From positions 186,001 to 250,000 of the forward strand of contig NZ_FLOB01000005.1 of NCBI RefSeq assembly GCF_900089775.1: a stretch of DNA of 64,000 nt, written 5' to 3'. Shown piece after piece: positions 38,537 through 45,572 of this stretch. This DNA is from Marinomonas spartinae. GTDB lineage: Bacteria > Pseudomonadota > Gammaproteobacteria > Pseudomonadales > Marinomonadaceae. Each line of letters starts with the position of its first letter. The stretch's first letter is position 1. The translations under genes and the position numbers were made by a program. Below the pieces are notes generated by a model, which saw only the letters and a program-made list of their open reading frames with translations, made no database searches and had not been told where the DNA came from.

Positions 38537-38968
38537 TTAAGAGAAGTAGCCTACTTTCTCTCCCCAGTAAGATCTTGCATAGCCTAATGCTTGGTACTCA
38601 CCTTTGACGGCCTCTAGTGTGTTTTTCGCGATTCTTCCCCCGTTTAGATTAATAAAGTGCTGCCTTGTGCAATTCGTTGTTTTAGGTCTGCCATCAAGCC
38701 AACTAAGCAACGCTTCTCGAAAGTTATAGCAAAGCCTGTCTCTTAATTCATTATAAAAGCCAGTGTCATCTGGTAACGCATTTCTATCAGTATTCTCTGT
38801 GATTCGCGCCATTAAATACTGTAATTCGCTTTCCGAGGGGAGAGCTTCTTCAAGTTTTGTTGGGTAATGACTTTGCTCTATTTCGAATAAAGTTTTGACG
38901 CAAGGTGTGACGTTTTTTTTATGGTTGCGGTTTGCATTATAAGTCGTGGTGTTTTTGGCTTGATTCAT
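38537..38968 (-). CDS. Hypothetical protein, 143 residues, unrecognised
   Basis: I do not recognise this protein. The N-terminus is polar and Asn/Lys-rich (about residues 1-20). The body is helical and charged, with Cys residues, Trp at about 91 and 134, and Arg/Tyr pairs (GFYNELRDRLCYNFREALLSWLDGRPK). No membrane segment or signal peptide is visible. It converges on the porin 3' region and lies in the least gene-dense part of the window. The long uninterrupted reading frame with normal codon use supports a real gene, perhaps a recent or lineage-specific acquisition. Confidence 0.65.
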   Translation of the reverse strand: MNQAKNTTTYNANRNHKKNVTPCVKTLFEIEQSHYPTKLEEALPSESELQYLMARITENTDRNALPDDTGFYNELRDRLCYNFREALLSWLDGRPKTTNCTRQHFINLNGGRIAKNTLEAVKGEYQALGYARSYWGEKVGYFS

Positions 38969-39200
38969 CTTCTTTAGCTCTTTTTGCGATGGATGATTGT
39001 ACTTAGCAAGGGTTGTGCCATTTTTTATATTGTCAGTGTTGTTCTAACTTATTGTCTTTTCTTGGGTATTCTTTGGCTGGGGAAATGCCTTATTGCAATA
39101 CCGTCAAAATGTCAGGATATAGGCATAGGTTTGCCGCTTTTTCTTGATTGTTATTTGAGCAAGACGGTAAACTGAATGTTTACTGACACTTGGTGATGTG

Positions 39201-39842
39201 ATGCTTAACATGGATTTCTCTCGATTAGTCTATGTCGATACAAATGCGGCTGAGTGGGTGAGCAGCCCACTTCCTGGGGTGGATAGAAAGCCTTTGGCGA
39301 GAGAAGAGGCAGAAAGAGGTCATGCGACAAGTCTAGTTCGTTATTCTGCTGGGTCTATTTTTCGTGCTCATCCCCATCCATTAGGTGAAGAGATATTGGT
39401 TTTAGACGGTGTCTTTTCTGATGAATCAGGGGATTACCACAAAGGAAGTTATTTTCGTAACCCTCCAGGTTCAAGCCATGCTCCCTATAGCAAGCAAGGT
39501 TGCTTGTTGTTAGTAAAGCTCCATCAATTTTCCCCGTTTGATCTCAATAGTGTGTCTATTGATGTCTCTGCTATTTGGAGTAGCGATGGTAAGTCCACTA
39601 GCGTGCGGCTATATGAATATGGCCCGGAGCGTGTTTATATGATTCGGGAAGATGATAACTCAAGGCTTTTAGCGTCTATTGGTCTTGCCGCTTCTGTTGA
39701 ATTATTTGTTTTAGAAGGACAGGCTGAATATGATGGTTTGTGCTTAAAGCCTGGAGGGTGGCTGAGGCTGCCTGATTTTGACTTGAGCAAGTGGTTTGTT
39801 CAATCATCCTGTTTTTTTTGGCTGAAAACGGGACATTTTTAA
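39201..39842 (+). CDS. Cupin-domain protein, ChrR-like (anti-ECF-sigma cupin fold)
   Basis: 213-residue protein with one clear cupin domain (about residues 45-110) similar to the ChrR cupin. It shows SAGSIFRAHPHPLGEEILVLDG, with His/His/Glu metal ligands, and GSYFRNPPGSSHAP, with the later His. A second, degenerate cupin-like half follows (about 140-205) lacking the ligand set. ATG 39201 has a GGTGAT box upstream. ChrR itself is an anti-sigma factor, but no sigma gene is adjacent, so an enzyme or sensor role is as likely. It is followed 42 bases later by an FAH-family gene and probably shares its message. Confidence 0.75.
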   Translation: MLNMDFSRLVYVDTNAAEWVSSPLPGVDRKPLAREEAERGHATSLVRYSAGSIFRAHPHPLGEEILVLDGVFSDESGDYHKGSYFRNPPGSSHAPYSKQGCLLLVKLHQFSPFDLNSVSIDVSAIWSSDGKSTSVRLYEYGPERVYMIREDDNSRLLASIGLAASVELFVLEGQAEYDGLCLKPGGWLRLPDFDLSKWFVQSSCFFWLKTGHF

Positions 39843-39884
39843 TGTCTGCTTTGTAGAAAATTATTCTTTGAGTAAGAGTCTCTA

Positions 39885-40598
39885 ATGAACTATATAATAG
39901 AAAAATCACCGAGAGTATCTTTGCCTATTAAGGGGAGTGATCAGCGCTACCCTGTTGCTCGTATTTATTGTGTTGGTCGAAACTATGCAGAGCACTCGAG
40001 AGAGATGGGGGACGATCCAGATCGTGATCCGCCCTTTTTCTTTTGTAAGGATGCCTCCTGTGTGGTCCCTGTTTTCTTTGATGAGGAAAATTCCATTATT
40101 TATCCGTCGATGACCTCTCAACTTGAATATGAAGTCGAGTTAGTGGTTGCTTTGGGGAAAGGCGGCTCTAATCTGACGATGGAGCAAGCAAGAGATGCTG
40201 TTTTAGGCTATGCAGTTGGACTAGATATGACTAGGCGGGATCTGCAATCTCTGGCAAAAAAGAAGGGGCGGCCTTGGGAAATTGGCAAATCTTTTTCTCA
40301 GTCTGCCCCCATTAGTCCAATTTTTCTAAAACAGGATCTACCTGATGGTGTTGTTTCTCACAGTCAAATTGCTCTAAAAGTGAATGGAGAAGTAAAGCAA
40401 TTAAGTCATATTGCGAATCTTACTTGGTCTGTCGAAGAAGTAATTTGTAAGTTGTCAGAAGCTTTTGAATTGCGTCCGGGTGATTTAATTATGACGGGCA
40501 CGCCTGAGAATGTAGGCTCGGTAATTGCCGGAGATGTGATGGAAGCAAGTGTAGAAGGTTTAGGTAATGTTTCTATAAAGGTGCAGGCTCCTTTTTGA
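39885..40598 (+). CDS. Fumarylacetoacetate hydrolase-family protein (fumarylpyruvate hydrolase-like)
   Basis: 237-residue single FAH domain. Divalent-metal ligands are visible in YEVELVVALG (ExE) and GLDMTRRD (Asp); the family's RIYCVGRNYAEHSREMG opening and the closing RPGDLIMTGTPENVG are intact. Family members cleave C-C bonds of acylpyruvates such as fumarylpyruvate or act as oxaloacetate decarboxylase-like enzymes. The substrate is unclear here. The neighbouring cupin suggests catabolism of an aromatic or keto-acid intermediate, but this is a guess. Confidence 0.87.
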   Translation: MNYIIEKSPRVSLPIKGSDQRYPVARIYCVGRNYAEHSREMGDDPDRDPPFFFCKDASCVVPVFFDEENSIIYPSMTSQLEYEVELVVALGKGGSNLTMEQARDAVLGYAVGLDMTRRDLQSLAKKKGRPWEIGKSFSQSAPISPIFLKQDLPDGVVSHSQIALKVNGEVKQLSHIANLTWSVEEVICKLSEAFELRPGDLIMTGTPENVGSVIAGDVMEASVEGLGNVSIKVQAPF

Positions 40599-40696
40599 CA
40601 GTTCATGGTGTTGAATAAGTCGTCACTATAGAATGCACCTTGATTGTGTCGGTTTAATTCACAACTTTTTGGTAATACGGTTTTTATGGTGGTAAA

Positions 40697-40732
40697 TCGA
40701 TGATTTTAATAGTTATTTATTAAAATCATCGA
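40697..40732. terminator. 15-bp hairpin at the DTW gene end, followed by T-run on + strand
   Basis: Perfect 15-bp stem TCGATGATTTTAATA/TATTAAAATCATCGA (40697-40711 with 40718-40732), loop GTTATT. The right arm is the 3' coding end of the convergent DTW gene. Six T follow on the + strand after four intervening bases, so it can terminate the FAH transcript. Confidence 0.7.
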
Positions 40733-41165
40733 AGCGATTTTTTAGATTGATTGCTTTATTGTGACCTTTTTGTTGCAGTAGGTGGATGACGGTTTCAGCT
40801 GTACATAACCCCATATTTTTTTGATTACGTCTTTTGGTGTATTCAGAGACTTTGCCTTGGATTTCATAATGAGGAAATGATTTTAAGTAAGGGGATTGAT
40901 TATACATTTTTCGTGCCTGCTGCCAGGTTCCATCTAGAATAATAACATTGTCGATGTCTTTTAGGCTTGTAGACTCTTGGGTGCTCTCTTCTTGAGGATA
41001 AAGTAATATGGTGTTGCTGATATCGAGGTTTAAGATCTCCTTATTTGGAAGAACACGTGACCATTCGACGATATTACATTCATCAGCTAATGCTTCTTTC
41101 ACTAGTTTGCCTGTTCCTGTTTTCTTTTTCGTTTCTTCACTGTGGGTTAATAGCCAAATTTTCAC
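40713..41165 (-). CDS. DTW-domain protein (tRNA-uridine aminocarboxypropyltransferase-like), short form
   Basis: 150-residue member of the DTW family (SPOUT-like enzymes, TapT/Tsr3 relatives, that add aminocarboxypropyl groups to RNA uridines). The core DGTWQQARKMY motif (about residues 77-87) and a later GLCTAETV are present. The N-terminal cysteine-rich zinc segment of about 30-50 residues is absent. It starts at GTG 41163-41165 with an AAAGGA box eight bases upstream, so the short form appears genuine rather than mis-annotated. Activity is uncertain without the zinc part. Confidence 0.82.
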   Translation of the reverse strand: MKIWLLTHSEETKKKTGTGKLVKEALADECNIVEWSRVLPNKEILNLDISNTILLYPQEESTQESTSLKDIDNVIILDGTWQQARKMYNQSPYLKSFPHYEIQGKVSEYTKRRNQKNMGLCTAETVIHLLQQKGHNKAINLKNRFDDFNK

Positions 41166-41465
41166 TGGAATTGATCCTTTTTTGAATTCTTAAATGGTAG
41201 TTATTTGTCCATTAAGTCAGTTATATTATAAAATTATAAAACATATTATTCTCGTTTTTCTTTATTAAATGGTTACGTTTTTTAACAAACTATTCAATCA
41301 TATATCTTCCATTTTATCTTGAACCCCTTATTATCGAAGGACTGATGTGTGATACATACCATTATTAAATGGGTTCAGTAGCTAAAAATTGCTAAAACCG
41401 TTTTAGGTTTTGATTGTAAAAGTAAACTGCTTTTTAGAGCAGTAGAAGTTAGAAATGGGGTTGTT
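41166..41465. other. 300-base intergenic region with cold-shock leader
   Basis: No gene seen. On the + strand, TTGTCC (41205-41210) and TATAAA (41227-41232) with a 16-base spacer could drive a long leader to the second cold-shock gene. Two small hairpins lie in it: AAAACC/GGTTTT (41394-41411) and ACTGCT/AGCAGT (41426-41443). The latter is 22 bases before the start codon. Confidence 0.55.
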
Positions 41466-41678
41466 ATGTCAGGTCAATTAGTTTCCGGTATTGTTAAGTG
41501 GTTTAATGATGAAAAAGGTTTTGGCTTCATCGAACGTGAAGGTGGCCCAGATGTTTTTGTTCATTTTCGTGCTATTAATGGCACTGGCCGTCGTACATTG
41601 CTGGAAGGTCAAAAGGTGTCTTTTGAAGTAACACAAGGTCAAAAAGGTCCTCAGGCAGAAAACGTTTCTGTTATTTAA
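41466..41678 (+). CDS. Cold-shock protein, CspA family (second copy)
   Basis: 70-residue cold-shock domain with RNP1 KGFGFI and RNP2 VFVHF intact, preceded by a GGGG-type Shine-Dalgarno just before the ATG. Same family as the copy at 35929, but with a different, longer AT-rich leader. Csp proteins of this length usually act as RNA chaperones. A terminator hairpin follows at once. Confidence 0.95.
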   Translation: MSGQLVSGIVKWFNDEKGFGFIEREGGPDVFVHFRAINGTGRRTLLEGQKVSFEVTQGQKGPQAENVSVI

Positions 41679-41697
41679 GTTTTAATCCAGTTCCTGA

Positions 41698-41727
41698 AAA
41701 GCCATGCTATCCTGCGTGGTTTTTTTA
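41698..41727 (+). terminator. Intrinsic terminator of the second cold-shock gene
   Basis: Stem CCATGC/GCGTGG (41702-41707 with 41714-41719, one T-G pair), loop TATCCT, extended outward by A-T pairs and followed by about eight T. A second weaker inverted repeat (about 41763-41798) lies before the next gene. Confidence 0.85.
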
Positions 41728-41854
41728 TTTCCGCATTTTGTGTATTGTCATGCCAATTGAAGCGCTCCTTTCTCTATCATTGAGGCAATAGGGGAGCGTT
41801 TTATTGATTTCCGCTGCTTTAATTTAGTTTTGGGTGTGATCGTGAGGTTTTGGC

Positions 41855-42526
41855 TTGGCTGCTGTTTTATATTCTTTTCGTCGTTGTCCCTACGCTATTC
41901 GCGCTCGTTATGTATTAGCTTTAGTTGGTTTGAGAGTGGTAGTGCGTGAGGTTGTGCTCAAATCCAAACCTGAGGCGTTGCTTCGCTTAGGTGGCCGTTC
42001 TAGTGTACCGCAATTAATTGACTGCGATGGTCAGCGTTATCCAGAGAGTTTGGATATTATTTTTTGGGCGTTAAAACATAGTTCAAACGACAAGTTGAAG
42101 GAGGCACTTTGGTGTCCCAAGTCAGTAAGGCAGAACAAGATTATGGCATGGATTCATTATAATGATCGCTTTTTTAAGCATTGGTTGGATCGGTATAAGT
42201 ATGCCGATCGATATCCAGAGCAAACGGAGGTTTACTATCGACAGCAAGGTGAACGATTCTTGCGACGTTTAGAAAAGCGTCTGGCTCACTCTCGGTATTT
42301 ACTGGCAGATGGGATGTCATTGGCCGATGTCTGTTTGTTTCCTTTTGTACGCCAGTTTGCCGCTGTGAATGGGCAATGGTTTGAGTCATCAGAATACTTT
42401 TCTGTAAAGTCTTGGCTTTCCAGCTTTGTTGGAAGTGACTTATTTCAAAGAGTCATGACGAAATGGTCAGCATGGGAGGAAGGTCAAGAGCCCGTTTATT
42501 TCCCACCAGAGAAAGTAGAGGGCTAG
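41855..42526 (+). CDS. Glutathione S-transferase-like protein
   Basis: 223-residue two-domain GST fold. The N-terminal thioredoxin-like half has LYSFRRCPYAIRARYVLALVG (Cys-Pro-Tyr in the active-site position), RSSVPQLIDCDGQRYPESLDII and an all-helical C-terminal half. The RCPYAxRAR pattern resembles the omega/YfcF-like branch, with Cys rather than Ser or Tyr at the active site. Start is TTG at 41855, seven bases after GAGG; no ATG is nearby. It converges on bamD across a bidirectional terminator. Confidence 0.84.
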   Translation: MAAVLYSFRRCPYAIRARYVLALVGLRVVVREVVLKSKPEALLRLGGRSSVPQLIDCDGQRYPESLDIIFWALKHSSNDKLKEALWCPKSVRQNKIMAWIHYNDRFFKHWLDRYKYADRYPEQTEVYYRQQGERFLRRLEKRLAHSRYLLADGMSLADVCLFPFVRQFAAVNGQWFESSEYFSVKSWLSSFVGSDLFQRVMTKWSAWEEGQEPVYFPPEKVEG

Positions 42527-42549
42527 AGTGACCGATTGTTATGCATAAA

Positions 42550-42578
42550 AAAAAGAGCCTATGACTCTGGCTCTTTTT
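42550..42578. terminator. Bidirectional terminator between GST-like gene and bamD
   Basis: 10-bp stem AAAAAGAGCC/GGCTCTTTTT (42550-42559 with 42569-42578) with A- and T-runs, serving both convergent genes. Confidence 0.9.
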
Positions 42579-42595
42579 ATCGCTTGTTGATTGAG

Positions 42596-43444
42596 TTAGT
42601 TTTTGCTGATTAAGCCAAAACTGATCCAATACCAGAAGCCTGGATCGGCATCGCTTGGTAGTGGTATTGGAATAAAATGACCCTTCTTGTCGACATAGGA
42701 AGAATGAGGGTAACTTTTTTTCAGAACCTCTAGGTTGGTTTTGGCTAATAGAGGCAGGTGTAAATCATTGTAAGACTGAATTGTGATAGCAAGCGCATTT
42801 TCTACTGACGTTGAGCTTGGATAATGGTCGATTACTACTTGTCCACGACGCAGAGCGGATAGAGGAGCTTGGCGCTTAAGGTAATAGCGAGCAACATCGA
42901 CTTCATGGCGAGCAATGGTGTTGCGTAAAAAGATCATACGGGCTTTTGCGTCTGGTGCGTATTTGCTTTTCGGGTAGCGGGAAAGAAAGTCAGAAAATTC
43001 TTTAAACGCTTTTTGCAAATCACTTGTATCACGCTTGCTTGGGTCACTATCTAGATAGCGCTCTAGCAGCGTCTGAGAACCTGTGTAAGTTGATAAAGCG
43101 CGCATATAGTAGGCGTAGTCAAGGGCTTCATAATCTGGGTGGTCTTTAATGAAGCGCTCGGCAGTAGCATGGGCGGATACATAATCCCCCGCATTATATT
43201 GCGCATAAATAAGGTCAAGCTCCGCGCGAGTGCTGTACTCACCAAAAGGATAGCGGTTATCTAGATCTTGTAAGTACTTTACGGCTGTGGATGGTAGATC
43301 GTCGGCCAGTGCTTTTTGAGCTTTTTCATAATAAACATGCTCGGGAAGGTCTGGTGTTTGAACCTGAGTGCTAGAGCAGGCGGCGATCAGCAAAGAAAAA
43401 CTTGCGATTCCTGTGAATCGAAGCAACGAGTGATGAAATCCCAT
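42596..43444 (-). CDS. bamD: Outer-membrane assembly lipoprotein BamD
   Basis: Essential component of the BAM complex that inserts outer-membrane barrels. A signal peptide with lipobox (SLLIAACSS, Cys at about 23) is followed by about five tetratricopeptide repeats (for example YYEKAQKALADDLPSTAVKYLQDL and RAELDLIYAQYNAGDYVSAHATAERFI). 282 residues is normal for BamD. Divergent from rluD across 159 bases, as in many gammaproteobacteria. Confidence 0.94.
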   Translation of the reverse strand: MGFHHSLLRFTGIASFSLLIAACSSTQVQTPDLPEHVYYEKAQKALADDLPSTAVKYLQDLDNRYPFGEYSTRAELDLIYAQYNAGDYVSAHATAERFIKDHPDYEALDYAYYMRALSTYTGSQTLLERYLDSDPSKRDTSDLQKAFKEFSDFLSRYPKSKYAPDAKARMIFLRNTIARHEVDVARYYLKRQAPLSALRRGQVVIDHYPSSTSVENALAITIQSYNDLHLPLLAKTNLEVLKKSYPHSSYVDKKGHFIPIPLPSDADPGFWYWISFGLISKN

Positions 43445-43603
43445 GTATAATCAAAACCTTGATATTGTGGTAAATTAGCCCCAATCGGCATGTTGTTGCG
43501 TTTTATAACGAAAACAGTAATAGGCAAGATGCTAACGTTTTTTTCACTTTCAGTCACTATGATTAAATCATAAGGCTGAAAACAACCGATAAAAGTACAT
43601 TGT

Positions 43604-44587
43604 ATGGCAGAGCGTATAGTAAGAGAAGCCCAAGTCCCTTTTGAGTTGGGTGGAAATCGATTCGATCAGATAGCAGCCGAGCTGTTTAGCGACTACTCCC
43701 GATCTAGAATCAAAACTTGGATTAATGATGGGCTACTATTGGTGGATGGTAAAGTCACCAAGCCAAAGGAAAAATTGTTTGGTGGTGAGCGAATGGTTCT
43801 AGACGTCGAGCTAGAAGATCAGGCCGAGCATGAAGCACAGGCGATGCCGTTAGATATCGTCTATGAAGACGATGATATTATTGTCATTAATAAGCCGGCA
43901 GGGTTGGTTGTACATCCTGCTGTGGGTAATCGCGATGGAACCTTGATGAATGCGATTTTGTATCATGCTCCCGAAACAGCTCATGTTCCTCGTGCTGGTA
44001 TTGTCCATCGTTTAGATAAAGAAACGACGGGCTTGATGGTGGTGGCAAAAACATTGGCAGCGCAAACGGATTTAGTTGCACAGTTGCAAGAGCGCAGTAT
44101 GGGGCGTGAATACGAGGCGATTACCATTGGAGAAATGACTGGCGGTGGTATTGTCGATGAGCCCATCGGACGTCACCCTCATAATCGCCAAAAGCAAGCG
44201 GTTGAACCAGTTAATGGTAAAGATGCGGTGACTCATTATCGTCTTGTGCAGCGTTTTAAAAACCATACACATATTCGTTTGAAATTGGAAACGGGTAGAA
44301 CGCATCAAATTCGTGTGCACATGGCATTTATACAATATCCGCTAGTGGGTGATCCACAATATGGTGGTCGTTTAAAAATGCCTAAAGCTTGCTCGCCTGA
44401 GTTACAAGAAGCATTGCGTTGTTTTCGCCGGCAAGCGTTACATGCTAAAAGGTTGGAACTAGCCCATCCGATAACAGGGGAGTGGATGGCTTGGGAAGTT
44501 GACCTTCCTGAGGATATACAGCATTTACTGGAGGCACTAAAAAAAGACATGATCGAGTCTGGTAGCGAAGACTCTGATTATTTGTGA
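43604..44587 (+). CDS. rluD: 23S rRNA pseudouridine(1911/1915/1917) synthase RluD
   Basis: Isomerises uridines in helix 69 of 23S rRNA. N-terminal S4 domain (about residues 17-75: SRSRIKTWINDGLLLVDGKVTKP), catalytic Asp in VHRLDKETTGLMVVAK (about 135-150), and later motif RTHQIRVHMAFIQYPLVGD. The 327 residues match RluD. The order bamD (divergent), rluD, pgeF, clpB is a known gammaproteobacterial arrangement. A UUCG-loop terminator follows, so pgeF has its own transcript or is expressed by read-through. Confidence 0.94.
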   Translation: MAERIVREAQVPFELGGNRFDQIAAELFSDYSRSRIKTWINDGLLLVDGKVTKPKEKLFGGERMVLDVELEDQAEHEAQAMPLDIVYEDDDIIVINKPAGLVVHPAVGNRDGTLMNAILYHAPETAHVPRAGIVHRLDKETTGLMVVAKTLAAQTDLVAQLQERSMGREYEAITIGEMTGGGIVDEPIGRHPHNRQKQAVEPVNGKDAVTHYRLVQRFKNHTHIRLKLETGRTHQIRVHMAFIQYPLVGDPQYGGRLKMPKACSPELQEALRCFRRQALHAKRLELAHPITGEWMAWEVDLPEDIQHLLEALKKDMIESGSEDSDYL

Positions 44588-44603
44588 TAGATCGAAATAG
44601 ACT

Positions 44604-44626
44604 AAGCAGCTTCGGCTGCTTTTTTA
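44604..44626 (+). terminator. Terminator after rluD with TTCG loop
   Basis: AGCAGC-TTCG-GCTGCT (44605-44620) followed by six T; UUCG is a very stable tetraloop. It is 17 bases after the rluD stop. Confidence 0.9.
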
Positions 44627-44688
44627 TTGTCTCAGTGAGATGGTTTAATAGGTCAAAGTGACGAAGGTGAGCGTATTGGAGGGGTTGT

Positions 44689-45453
44689 GTGAGTAATGTA
44701 GATCGTGGGTTAGACGTATCAAATGGATCGTTTCTTTTACCTTCTTGGCCAGCACCGAAACAGGTCAAAGCCTTTGTCTCTACGCGTATTGGTGGTGTCA
44801 GTGGGATGCCTTTTGATTCGTTAAATTTAGGGGCTCATGTGGGGGATGACATTGAGCGTGTCAATGAAAATCGTCGCTTATTTGCCTTGTCGATAGGGAT
44901 GCCAGATTCGATTCAATGGCTTAATCAAGTTCATGGTGTGACGGTTGCACATCTACCGTCTGATAGTGATATTGAAAGTGCGGATGCTGCGTTTACTCAG
45001 CAAAAGAATCAGGTGTGTGCCATATTAACGGCAGATTGTTTGCCCGTTTTCTTTTGTGATGAGGTGGGGCAAAGAGTAGCAGTGGCTCATGCTGGTTGGC
45101 GGAGTTTGTGCTCGGGTGTGTTAGAAGAAACGCTGGCTTGTTTCGATGATCCTGAGAAGGTCATGGTGTGGTTAGGTCCCGCAATTGGGCCTAATGCTTT
45201 TGAGGTGGGTGGAGAGGTTCGTGAGGCTTTTGTCGCTGTGCAATCGCAAGCAGAACAAGCCTTTATAGCTAAAGAAAACGGTAAATGGCTGGGGGACTTG
45301 TATTTGATTGCCAGACAACGTCTTGCTGCTAAAGGTGTTGTGCAAGTCTACGGAGGGGATCATTGTACCCACACCGAATCGTCACTTTTTTATTCTTATC
45401 GGCGTGATGGGCAAACAGGGCGCATGGCATCTGTTATTTGGTTTGAAGCTTAA
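44689..45453 (+). CDS. pgeF: Peptidoglycan editing factor PgeF (YfiH/laccase-fold)
   Basis: 254-residue protein of the multicopper-oxidase-like polyphenol oxidase fold (YfiH). Conserved Zn/substrate residues: NQVHG (about 82-86), TADCLPV (Cys about 117) and AHAGWR (His about 134). The E. coli homologue removes misincorporated L-Ser from peptidoglycan precursors, and relatives also have purine nucleoside phosphorylase activity. Start is GTG with a GGAGGGG box. Order rluD-pgeF-clpB is conserved. Confidence 0.92.
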   Translation: MSNVDRGLDVSNGSFLLPSWPAPKQVKAFVSTRIGGVSGMPFDSLNLGAHVGDDIERVNENRRLFALSIGMPDSIQWLNQVHGVTVAHLPSDSDIESADAAFTQQKNQVCAILTADCLPVFFCDEVGQRVAVAHAGWRSLCSGVLEETLACFDDPEKVMVWLGPAIGPNAFEVGGEVREAFVAVQSQAEQAFIAKENGKWLGDLYLIARQRLAAKGVVQVYGGDHCTHTESSLFYSYRRDGQTGRMASVIWFEA

Positions 45454-45572
45454 TAAGGTGGATTTTATTGATGGGTGTCAAAAAAATGACACTCCCTCAT
45501 TGAAAAGCGAATAAGTGTACTTATTAAGGTTGTAACAATCGTATTTTTTCTATTTACAATGAGGACGTTCCT

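Noticed and set aside
38984..39175. 63-codon hydrophobic open frame upstream of the cupin gene
   Set aside because: No Shine-Dalgarno or family features; it reads like AT-rich intergenic DNA.
43558..43572. Palindrome TATGATTAAATCATA between bamD and rluD
   Set aside because: AT-rich with short arms, common by chance in this composition; no supporting promoter layout.
45500..45572. Heat-shock sigma-32-type promoter for clpB
   Set aside because: Only the -35 half (TTGAA) fits; no CCCCAT-type -10 is present at the required spacing. Left as a possibility, not called.
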